DNA of 64,000 nucleotides, from NCBI GenBank assembly GCA_949592205.1, contig CATIUR010000003.1:85660501-85724500 (forward strand), written 5' to 3'. The stretch is from Helichrysum umbraculigerum (Eukaryota; Streptophyta; Magnoliopsida; Asterales; Asteraceae). Both the position numbers and the translations under genes were made by a program. Below, piece after piece: positions 55,038 to 64,000 of the stretch (positions are counted from its first letter, which is position 1; each line of letters opens with the position of its first letter). The notes beneath the pieces are model-generated. The model was not told the origin of the DNA. It worked only from the letters and a program-made list of their open reading frames with translations, and did not search any database.

Positions 55038-55925
55038 ATGGGTGTAGATCTAGATGCAAACATTGATGAACACCATGTGAGCCCATCTAGGACAGAAGTT
55101 GTTATTGAAAATGAACAAGGTCCAACAATTGTCGATATTGATGAAGATATTGATGATTCAACCTCTGATGAAGAAGAAGAAATTCTTGTTCAAACCAAAA
55201 ATCCTGCTGTTGTACTTAGGAAACTTCCAAAGAAGAAGAAGAAGATTGGAATTTCTGAAGTTGATGTTACGAAAAAGCGTGTACCACGTAAAGGGATTAT
55301 TGGTTGGTACTTTGACTCAGAACTAAAGCTTTTTGCAATCAAAAGGTTTGACGGAGTTCAATATTTTGAAAGAAAGCTTGCAGTTTTTAGTTCTCTACCA
55401 CGTTATGAAATACGTGATTTGGCTAGATTAGAGATTAACAATCCAAGTCGTGATGATTATGCTGATCGTGTTGAAAGAATCATTAGACATGAGGTTGGTA
55501 CGAATAAGTTTGTTCAGATTAAGCCAAGAAAGGGAAAAACTGTGAAATTACAAGAGAGAAGTCAAAGAACAGGAAGAAGAAGAAGGAAGAAGATATATCC
55601 ATCTGTTAGATGCATACAGCAGATTCCACTGAAGACAATGCCACAAGATATTCTGGGTAATATGAAGAGATGGCATGTAGATTCAGGAACTGAAGAAGCT
55701 GTTATGGTTGAAGCTGATGATGAGGTTGACGGTGGTGAAAGAGAAATCTTCAGAGTCTATGACCATCGACACCTAATGAACATGTCGAAGAAAGATTTGA
55801 TTAAGTTGAATGAAAATAGAATCTTGACGACAGACGCATGGGGTGATTTAGGACGAGATTATCAGATGATGGTTAAGACGTGTATCAAGATGAAGATTTA
55901 CGCAGGAAGTAAGATTTACAAATGA
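55038..55925 (+). CDS. Last ORF of E (ORF4, or continuation of ORF3 past TAA)
   Basis: A 295-codon intact frame from MGVDLDANIDEHH. It lies in the same frame as exon 6, three bases after TAA at 55032-55034, so it is either a separate downstream ORF or the end of ORF3 behind a nonsense change. The N-terminus is acidic (DIDEDIDDSTSDEEEE). A lysine-rich stretch LPKKKKK follows, then a folded-looking region (KGIIGWYFDSELKLFAIKRF, GVQYFERKLAVFSSLPRYEI), another basic stretch (RTGRRRRKKIYPS), and an end FRVYDHRHLMNMSKKDLIKL. The end resembles C-terminal pieces I know from Asteraceae copia accessory proteins. Function unknown; the basic patches suggest nucleic-acid binding. Confidence 0.7.
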   Translation: MGVDLDANIDEHHVSPSRTEVVIENEQGPTIVDIDEDIDDSTSDEEEEILVQTKNPAVVLRKLPKKKKKIGISEVDVTKKRVPRKGIIGWYFDSELKLFAIKRFDGVQYFERKLAVFSSLPRYEIRDLARLEINNPSRDDYADRVERIIRHEVGTNKFVQIKPRKGKTVKLQERSQRTGRRRRKKIYPSVRCIQQIPLKTMPQDILGNMKRWHVDSGTEEAVMVEADDEVDGGEREIFRVYDHRHLMNMSKKDLIKLNENRILTTDAWGDLGRDYQMMVKTCIKMKIYAGSKIYK

Positions 55926-55979
55926 AGACCAAAGACAGCGTGAAGATAAAGACGCTAGAGCTATTGTCAAGGGGGAGTC
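55926..55979 (+). other. Tail and polypurine tract of E
   Basis: Short non-coding end with AAGGGGGAGTC (55969-55979) touching the right LTR; plus-strand primer. Confidence 0.85.
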
Positions 55980-56563
55980 TGTTGGGACATAGAGTGTGAC
56001 AACAGATCTAGCTTGAAATAGGACTAGTGTAATTATTATTATGTTTGTATATTGGTTTGGATTTGTAAAACAATATTTGTTTTGTTAGTGATATTCGTTA
56101 AACATATTGTTTTGTTAAGTTAGACGAATAATTAAATACAAAATAAATAATAGACGTTTGATGCGTAGCGAGTCGAGATCTCAGGTCGCAGTGAGTCGAG
56201 ATGTGAGGTGAGATCTGAACTCGCGTAGATTAAGTCTGGCGAGCCGAGCTCTGAGTTGGGCTTGGGCTGCGAGTTGGACCGAACTCGCAGGCCCATGCGA
56301 GCCGAGTTGAGCTGGACGTATATAATGTTTTGCACTCCGTGAAAAACATAACTTTTGGCCATATTTCTGATCTGCAAATTCGACAAACTCATAGAAAACT
56401 TAATCCTAACGACTAGGCTTTGACGATTTATCGTTTAAAGCTAAGTCTTATTAAACGCAATACGAACATATTGGTTGTTAGTAAGATAACACCGTATTGA
56501 GGGATTCCGCACCTTAATACTACAGATAACGAAGTTATCGATCCTAAAACTAGGGGACTTACA
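55980..56563 (+). repeat. Right LTR of E
   Basis: 584 bp, same length as the left LTR, followed by TATCC. Differences by eye are about seven (for example near 56068, 56188, 56198, 56240, 56328, 56392 and 56471). Confidence 0.96.
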
Positions 56564-56568
56564 TATCC

Positions 56569-56645
56569 TCAGTTATTCACTGACTCTACATCAAATCCCA
56601 CATCGAACTAAATTTCGGGATGAAATTCTTCTAACAGGGGGAGAA
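56569..56645 (+). other. End of D1 pol and polypurine tract
   Basis: The chromodomain frame resumes after E (QLFTDSTSNPTSN, TAA at about 56609-56611). A conserved tail and purine tract AGGGGGAGAA (56636-56645) lead into LTR2. Confidence 0.85.
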
Positions 56646-59130
56646 TGTGACACCCGTCAAATTAGGACTAGTGATTAGTGCATAATCATCTGTAATACAT
56701 GTAATTAGTTCTATGTTAGGCTAATTAATGTATCAAAATATATATTGTTGAATATATACAATTATGCGATTTGATTAAATCGTACGCATCTCAAATCGAA
56801 TGTAATTCGGTTCAATAAATACGGACGTTGGTGAACAATTTTATTAAGTAATTTAACATTATTTAATAATACTATCGTATTTAAAATATTATTTTGATAA
56901 TATTTCATATTCATTTCGTATCGTACAATTAACAATTTCGAGATTAAAGTATTAAACGCACAACAATCAAAATAAAGTTAAGTTATATTTTATAACTCAA
57001 ACATTAAGTATTTGGTGAAATACTTCAACAAAAATACCGAATAATGATTCGTGTTTTAAAAAACGTATATTTAAGCGTATAAAATAATTATTTAACGTTT
57101 AAACGATCTGGAGAACGAACACCGCACGGAGCACAGAGACGGAGACTGAAAAAGTGGAGGCTTTCATAAAACCCCCCACCTTTCCCTCCTCTTTCCCTCA
57201 CTTCTCACATCTCACTCTCTGTCTTTCCTCTCTTTTCTCTCTAAACTACCACCACACCAGCACCACCTTAAACCACCAAAAACCACCACCAAACGACCTT
57301 AAATCTCGAAGCTCATTTGGAGAAAAAGAATCACCTCGACTCGATCTACATTTCCATCTTTCCGTATTCCTCTCGTTTTGACCCGTAAGTTTCTGACAAT
57401 TCTCGAAAACTCTCAAATCTTTGTTATTTTACTTGTTTGCGGTTTATATAAGCTTGAAATGTCCAAATATGGCTTGGGTAAAGGAATCGGACCAAACGGA
57501 AACCAGAAAACTCATTTTTGAACTCGAAATTTCCGATCAGTTGTAAATGTCGCACGGCCAGATCCGGTGGTGCGTCACTTCCTTAAGTGACGCATTAAGT
57601 GTCGCAAAAAGCCCTAATCTTGCGTCACTTGCCTAAGTGCCGCAAAAAGCCCTCTTTTCCCGTCACTGCTTAAGTGACGCAAATTCAATTTCCGACACTC
57701 CTAACCGGCACTTCTAGCGGCACTTGTTTAAGTGTCGCCTATAATTGAAATCTGATTTCACACGACACTAGCCCCAATGTCGCATGACCTTGATACCGTC
57801 ACTGACAGCCGACACTTCCTTAAGTGTCGCCCTCTGTGCGTCACTTCTACAAGTGACGCCACTAAGTCAGAACTTACCATTTTATGCGACACTTCCTGAG
57901 TGTCGCCTAAACCCTAAGTGTCGCTATAAGTGACGCTAAAAACAGAAAGTTTGCAACTCTTTTTCACACCAAGTGTCGAACTTATATAACCTCAAACACT
58001 TATACGATACGACTTTTAAAACACTTTGGGACGTACTTTCAAGTATAATATTTCAAAATCATAATAATAATGCCGAGATTATTATTACAAACAATCACCA
58101 ACAGGCTGTACACGTTTTACAAATATTCAAACAATCAACCAAATCGTAGTCATTTGGACAAGTTAATCAACCAAATCCTAGTAATTTGGACATTCTAGTT
58201 GGACGAACAACTACAAAGGTGATCTTATTAGATACCTACTCATGTTAATAACCATCGCGTGTCATGGACACCCTCAGGTTACAAGTCTTCGGACATCACC
58301 ACTCGGCTAATCAACTCAAGTTTATTAAGTTAAACTCTCAAGACTCAGGTGAGTCTCATGGCCCCTATTTTACTGTTTTACTCAGGGATGTGATATCAAT
58401 GCTCGTTTTATTTACACTTGAACGCAAGTACAAATCAAAATCAAATACTGCATGAGTTGTTTTCACTAATCAATTTAAAGTCATCCACAACATAGTTTGG
58501 TAATACGTAGTAGCGTGAATGTTAGTGTATGGTACCATATAGGATTGACAATCCTCGTCCGGGTTAGCAAGCACTAACTGGTCAAACGGACGCATTAGCA
58601 TTTGTGTAGACGAGTGTGGATTAGGCACTCGTAGGAGGCACTTCGATCGAAATTCCTTCATTGGACCCGACCCCCAAGTTAAGCTCAGACTATGTGCTTA
58701 TGACTGTATAGTTACTTTTATTTTGCTTTGTTGCAACTTAAATTCAATAAAATCTTGCGGTTCATTCAATATGTTTTGACATACAAACCTGTGAGCTCAC
58801 CAGCATTTCGCAGACTCATTTTAGCTTGTATCACATGTACTCAGTAGTAGGTTGGACTGCCCGATCAGGATACTTTAGCTTGTGTCAGCATACAAACATT
58901 CAGAGATTTAGCTGGATTATTATATTTTGTATAAATTAATTATGTATGTAAATCTCTCGATTTCAAACCGAGCTAATGTACTTAATATTTTGATGTAAAC
59001 ATGTGTTTAATCAATACAAGTTTAAAACGACGCATGTAGTGGTCGTTCATTATATCTTTGTGCTGTGATTACCGTATTAGTCGCGCCCCGACCCGAACCG
59101 CTTCCGTATCTTAAATTTGGGGGTACGACA
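56646..59130 (+). repeat. Second LTR of D, shared by D1 and D2
   Basis: 2485 bp, TGTGACACCC to GGTACGACA. It is preceded by D1's purine tract and followed directly by a primer site, so it serves as 3' LTR of D1 and 5' LTR of D2. The hairpin array is at about 57548-57945, mini-exon-like block at about 58277-58347. Confidence 0.95.
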
Positions 59131-59508
59131 GATTGGTATCAGAGCCTAAGGTTATAATGAACTAGGTTGCATTTAGTAGGCTTAGACTATGACCGTTAGG
59201 TAGTATTTCCTTATTAGGCATGACTGGTTCAGTAACTACAACATACGACTTTAATTTAACATAGCCTGATCAACTATGTACAATTAAGGAAAGATGATGT
59301 AAGGTCTGTAATGGTTATGTTGAATGGGAATACACTAGTTGACTCTAACCTCGAGAGAACCGGGACTAAAACATGTCTGTGCTAGACACCCAATAGGCTA
59401 TTATGTGATACTAAGTATACATAGATAGGCCTAACTACAATCTTAGGCTATATTATATATGTATTATATAAATATAGGCCTCACTCTCTCTAACGCTTTG
59501 TCTCAGAA

Positions 59509-60168
59509 ATGGCAAACACACCACCCAATTCGTCACGCTCGCATCCTTATGGATCACGAAACTCAAGGGTAGCTAGGAGGGACACTGGGTCGCCTCGAGC
59601 TAGCCCATACCCCACTCAAAACCAACTCAATAACCAGTCCCAGAGGCAAGCAACAACCAGCCAATGGAGATGGTTATCAAATCGACTCAATACCTAGAGG
59701 GACGAGGAAGGAATCCAACTCCCCGCCTTAGACAGAGAATTTTCCAACATGGAAATCTCTCCTTATACTCAAGAACCTGCTCACTTCACTGTACCTGTTT
59801 TAGCTGCCAGGCTACACCGTCATGAGCAACGGCTCCACGATAAGGATATCGAACTGCAGGAAACTAACGAAAACTGGAGACTCACATCGCTCGAGCGTAT
59901 CAATCAAGTCTCCGAAGACCATGAAAAGACCGTCAACAACATGGACACCCTCAGCAACCAAATGGGTGAAACCATCGAAACCATGGAGGTCGTCTACAAC
60001 CAAGTGATTGGTAATCGAAACGAAATTTCCGTCCTACAATCAAGGCTAAATCAGTGCGAGACACGTCTAAGGGAAACCGAGGACACCCTCCGAAAGGTTA
60101 GCAGACTTGCCGAATCTGTGGACCACCTCACCGCACTACTACCACAACTCAATCTACGTCAGAATTAG
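59509..60168 (+). pseudogene. D2 leader ORF: coiled-coil protein upstream of gag
   Basis: Same ORF as 24724-25385. Here the frame is complete to TAG at 60166-60168 except for one stop, TAG 59695-59697, where D1 has Trp (LNTW). The C-terminal part from 59749 (MEISPYTQEP) is a 139-residue open piece with continuous heptad-like charge pattern (LHDKDIELQETNENW, then QVIGNRNEISVLQSRL). Because D1 and D2 are broken at different places, the ancestral ORF was likely intact when the copies separated. Function unknown. Confidence 0.75.
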
Positions 60169-60466
60169 CTTAGGCTGAATTTGTACTCTATTATGCTTTT
60201 GTAAGACCTATGTAATTCGATCGGATGTAACAATTCCCGGTACTTTTGTAAAAACATCTAAGGCTGTAACTTTTGGAACTCGTAACTCGAAATTGTCTAT
60301 CATCTTTTGGATTCGTAATATCAATTGACAATTTCCCTCGATTATTCTACATTATTGATTTTTACATTGTGATGTTATATATTACCGCTTTTATATATGT
60401 ACATCTGTCGTGATTGTCATTCCGGTACAATTTCTCATGTACCCTTTGTTTCTTTCTTGAAGAATC
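60169..60466 (+). other. Spacer between leader ORF and gag of D2
   Basis: Same as in D1; no coding signal. Confidence 0.6.
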
Positions 60467-61933
60467 ATGCCGCCCAAGAAGAAAAGTTACAGTGATGCTG
60501 AACTTAGTGCTATCATCTCCCGAGCTGTAGCCGATGCCTTGGATGCTCGGAGCTCACAACGAACCAGTGACCAAGCTGTTGATACCACCCCTGTTATCAA
60601 TTCTTGTTTGTACAAGGACTTTCTCAGCTGCAAACCACTAAACTTCAAAGGCACGGAAGGTGCCATTGGCCTAATCAAGTGGATCAAAAGGATCGAATCA
60701 GTCTTCAGCTTGTGCAACTGCACGGAAGATAGTAAAGTCAAATTCGCTGCCTACACCTTTCAAGATATTGCACTCACCTGGTGGAATACTCATGCCAGTT
60801 CAGTGGGCATTGATGTAGCCAACCAACTCCCATGGGCGGATTTAAAGGAAATGATGAGGGACGAATATTGTCCCAACGAAGAACTCCACAGGTTGGAGGA
60901 AGAGTTCTGGCACCTGACTGTTCAGGGCAATGATATCCCTGGTTATACCACCAAATTCTAGCAGCTCGCCCTTCTATGTCCGGGTTTGGTAGACACGGAT
61001 GAAAAGCGAATCAAGAAGTACATCCGCGGTCTCCCGGAAAATATCCAGGGGAACGTCGCCTCATCTAAGCCAACAACCATCCAAAGTGCTATCCGGCTTG
61101 AACATGAACTCATGGCAATGATTGTCAGCTGTGAAGCATCCTCCTCACCTTCCAATAACAAACGCAAATCTTCTGAACACCCCAGTCAACCAGACAAGAA
61201 ACCCAACACCATCCAGGCATACACCTCCAACTCCGAACCCAAACGCGGGTACACTGGGAACAAACCCTATTGTTCCAAGTGCAACCACCACCACGATGGT
61301 CCGTGTAATATCCCTTGCAACAACTGTAGGAGGTACGGACACGCGACCAAAGATTGCCGAGCTCTCAAATCCAACAACAATACCTCCAACAACAACAACG
61401 CCAGGCCATCCAGAGCCTGCTTCGAATGTGGAAACACCGGGCACTTCAAGAACGAGTGCCCAAAGCTGAAGAACAAGGGCAACAACAACAACGCAAGAAG
61501 TAGAGCATTTGTACTCAACTCTGGGGACGCCCGCTAAGACCCGAATGTGGTCTCGGGTATGTTCCTCCTCAATAACTTATCTGCTTCTGTTCTATTTGAT
61601 ACTGGTACCGATAGAAGCTTTATTTCTGATGAATTTTACTCACTGCTTGACATCTCCCCCACTGCTCTAGATGTTAAGTACACTGTGGAACTAGCAAACG
61701 GTAAGCTCATAGAAACCAATAGTGTGATACCTAATTGCACTTTAAACCTAGCCAATGAATCTTTCTCAATCGATCTTATGCCTGTTGAAATTGGAAGTTT
61801 CGACGTCATCATTGATATGGACTGGTTCTCCAAACACCGCGCTGAAATCATTTATTATGACAAAGTCGTTCGCATTCCTCTCGTCGCTAGTAGAACTTTG
61901 GTCATACAGGGGAGACCGGTGGGACGAGACTAA
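60467..61933 (+). pseudogene. gag: gag-protease of D2
   Basis: The same 489-codon frame as D1 (MPPKKKSYSD). Two private stops: TAG 60959-60961 (after YTTKF, Gln in D1) and TAA 61535-61537 (after SGDAR, Gln in D1). The zinc knuckle CFECGNTGHFKNEC is near 61420-61461. Protease motif LFDTGTDRSFIS has Thr where D1 has Ala. The frame ends after the same G-run lesion (about 61909-61912) found in D1, so pol lies in another frame. Confidence 0.92.
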
Positions 61934-61947
61934 ACATCATCTCTTGT

Positions 61948-64000
61948 TTGAAAACTCGAAAATTTATGAGAAAAGGTTATCCGGCAATCCTCGCGCACAT
62001 CTTGGAGAAAAAGTCGGAGGAGAAGCGACTTGAGGATGTGCCGATCGTTCAAGACTTTCCAGAAGAACTGCCTGGTCTACCACCGCCTAGACAGGTTGAG
62101 TTCTCAATCGATCTCGTGCCAGGTGCTGCACCTGTGGCCCGAGCACCGTACCGCTTAGCCCCATCCGAACTTCAGGAGTTGTCCACCCAATTACAGGAAC
62201 TCCTGGAAAGAGAATTCATTAGATCGAGTTCTTCACCTTGGGGAGCTCCGGTCTTATTCGTGAAAAAGAAAGATGACTCTTTCAGAATGTGTATCGACTA
62301 CCGAGAGTTGAACAAGTTAACCGTCAAGAACCGATATCCACTTCCTCGTATCGATGACCTGTTTGACCAACTTCAAGGGTCGAGTTTTTATTCAAAGATC
62401 GATCTTAGGTCAGGTTATCACCAACTACGTGTTCGCGACACCGATATCCCAAAAACTGCTTTCAGAACCCGTTATGGGCATTACGAATTTCAAGCGATGC
62501 CATTCGGTCTAACTAACGCACCGGCTGTATTCATGGACCTTATGAATCGGGTGTGCAAACCTTATCTCGACAAGTTCGTCATTGTCTTCATCGACGACAT
62601 TCTCATTTACTCGCGCAAGGAACAAGAACACGCGCAACATCTCAAAACTATCCTAGAACTACTTAGACACGAGGAGCTGTACGCTAAATTTTCTAAGTGT
62701 GAGTTCTGGATGCAAACCGTTCAATTCCTTGGACATGTTATCGATAGTCAAGGAATTCATGTTGATCCGTCAAAAATCGAAGCTATCAAGTGCTGGCAAG
62801 CACCAACAACCCCAACTGAAGTACGACAATTCCTAGGACTTGCTGAGTACTATCGGTGATTCATTGAAAACTTCTCGAAATAGCTCAACCACTCACGACG
62901 CTAACTCAGAAAGACAAAAAGTTCGATTGGATGATAAGCAAGAGTCAGCATTTCAACTTCTGAAACAAAAGCTTTGTAGTGCTCCTATTCTATCATTACC
63001 CGAAGGCACCGATGACTTCGTGGTATACTGCGATGCTTCTCATCAAGGTCTCGGTTGCGTCCTGATGCAACGAGACAAGGTCATCACTTACGCCTAACGA
63101 CAACTCAAAATCCACGAAAAGAACTACACCACTCATGACCTTGAACTTGGAGCTGTCGTGTTCGCTCTCAAAATCTGGAGACATTACCTCTATGGCACTA
63201 AGTGCACAATATTTACCGACCACAAAAGCCTCCAACACATATTCGAACAAAAGGATCTCAACATGAGGCAACGTCGATGGGTCGAGTTGCTTACCGATTA
63301 CGATTGCGAAATCAAGTACCATCCAGGGAAGGCAAATGTTGTTGCCGATGCCCTCAGTCGAAAAGAACGATCGAAACCACTTCGAGTCCGAGCCCTCAGT
63401 ATGACCATTCACAACGATCTAAACATTCAGATTCTCACTACTCAACTCGAAGCTTTTAAACCTGATAACATAAAAAACGAAGCCTTGCGGGGCATTGATA
63501 AAAAATTCGAAATCAAACCTAACGGAGTTAGGTGTTTTTCTAATCGAATCTGGCTGCCTAGTTTTGGGAACCTGCGAGACTTGGTGATGGATGAAGCTCA
63601 CAAGTCTAAATACTCTATTCATCCGGGATCCGATAAAATGTATCATGGCATCAAGGGATTTTATTGGTGGCCAAACATGAAAGCCGAAATCGCCACATTC
63701 GTCAGCAAGTGCCTTACTTGCTCGAAAGTCAAAGCCGAATGTCAAAAACCTACTGGTTTGCTTCAACAACCCGAGATTCCTCAATGGAAATGGGAAAAAA
63801 TCGCAATGGATTTCATAACCAAACTACCAAAGTCATCGAGCGGTTGCGATACCATTTGGGTGATCGTCGATCGTCTCACAAAATCTGCTCATTTCCTTGC
63901 GATCAAGGAAACCGACAAAATGGAACGCCTCACTCGAATCTATCTGAAAGAAATCGTAACCCGACATGGAGTTCCCATCTCAATTATCTCTGATAGAGAT
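61948..64000 (+). pseudogene. pol: Reverse transcriptase, RNase H and integrase of D2 (cut by window edge)
   Basis: The RT frame 61948-62859 has FRMCIDYRELNKLTVKNRYP and active site FIDDILIYS, then the same TGA as D1 (62857-62859). One-base losses near 62878 and 62930 are private to D2. RNase H ends at the same TAA as D1 (63095-63097). Then TDHKSLQHIFEQKDL and ADALSRKE continue, followed by integrase zinc-binding HPGSDKMYH and CLTCSKVKAEC. It reads TGGATTTCATAACC across the site where C entered D1, and passes into the core (VDRLTKSAHF) until the window ends at the second Asp. It serves as the empty-site control for C. Confidence 0.93.

Larger units (their letters stand above)
42338..56563 (+). 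mobile_element. Element E: 14.2-kb Ty1/copia SIRE-type retrotransposon with large accessory region
   Basis: Two 584-bp LTRs (42338-42921, 55980-56563) differ at about seven places by eye. The target duplication TATCC is perfect on both sides (42333-42337, 56564-56568). Order: initiator-Met primer site, gag, protease, integrase, reverse transcriptase, RNase H (the copia order), a 2.1-kb AT-rich spacer, a multi-exon accessory gene, polypurine tract. Several stops and a frameshift inactivate pol. The length is large for copia elements and due to the 6.3 kb after RNase H. Confidence 0.96.
21864..59130 (+). mobile_element. Element D1: Tekay-type chromovirus, interrupted by C and E
   Basis: Parts of D1: LTR 21864-24345; primer site; a leader ORF; gag-protease; reverse transcriptase, RNase H and integrase to 29033; [C insertion]; integrase from 41317 to 42337; [E insertion]; tail 56569-56645; shared LTR 56646-59130. 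A chromodomain-like C-terminus puts it in the Tekay lineage. The LTR at its end is followed directly by another primer site and gag (D2), so D is a tandem. Its left target duplication would be TCGTA (21859-21863); the partner is beyond the window. Confidence 0.93.
59131..64000 (+). mobile_element. Element D2: second copy of D internal region (runs off the window)
   Basis: Collinear with D1 from the primer site (59134-59146) through leader ORF, gag, protease, reverse transcriptase, RNase H and the integrase core, without C or E inserted. It differs from D1 by a few percent at most. The third LTR, if any, is beyond 64000. Confidence 0.94.

Overview
The window is plant nuclear DNA made almost entirely of LTR retrotransposons nested in one another; I see no host gene, rRNA or tRNA gene. 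The lineages are typical of flowering plants: Ty3/gypsy Tekay-type chromoviruses with an initiator-Met primer site, Ty3/gypsy Athila-type elements with a tRNA-Asp-type primer site, and one large Ty1/copia SIRE-type element. The extra ORF of the copia element resembles one I know from copia elements of the daisy family, so Asteraceae is my best guess (inference only).

Layout. (1) 1-6621: element T, a Tekay-like element with two 2.6 kb LTRs but only a broken gag. (2) 6622-19594, minus strand: Athila element A, with its 3' end cut by T and its protease region split by solo LTR S (12785-15263, flanked by the 5-bp duplication TAGGG). (3) 19595 to about 21040: the 3' end of a second Athila, B, into which A inserted, followed by an oppositely oriented Athila LTR fragment, X, up to 21863. 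(4) 21864-64000: Tekay-like element D in tandem form LTR-internal-LTR-internal, running off the right edge. Copy D1 is split by Athila element C (29034-41316, target duplication ATTTC) and by copia element E (42338-56563, target duplication TATCC). Copy D2 starts at 59131.

Relative ages from the nesting: B and X are oldest; A went into B, then S and T into A; D went into X and exists as a tandem pair; C and E went into D1. All gag-pol genes carry stops or frameshifts, so none of these copies looks autonomous.

The most unusual signals are: (a) the LTRs of T, S and D carry arrays of short hairpins whose stems change in step on both arms, sometimes around a constant loop, placed inside what look like LTR leader introns bounded by a conserved 66-71 nt mini-exon; (b) element E carries, after reverse transcriptase, an accessory gene that stays in frame through about five predicted introns; (c) element C has a recombinant solo LTR, a duplicated 350-bp piece of its target and an orphan 29-nt LTR tail, and one LTR contains a 103-bp local inversion; (d) the two D copies share three inactivating lesions, pointing to duplication of an already dead element; (e) the Athila copies share an undescribed third ORF with an acidic DDLL(D/E)DF tail and a conserved 3' hairpin.
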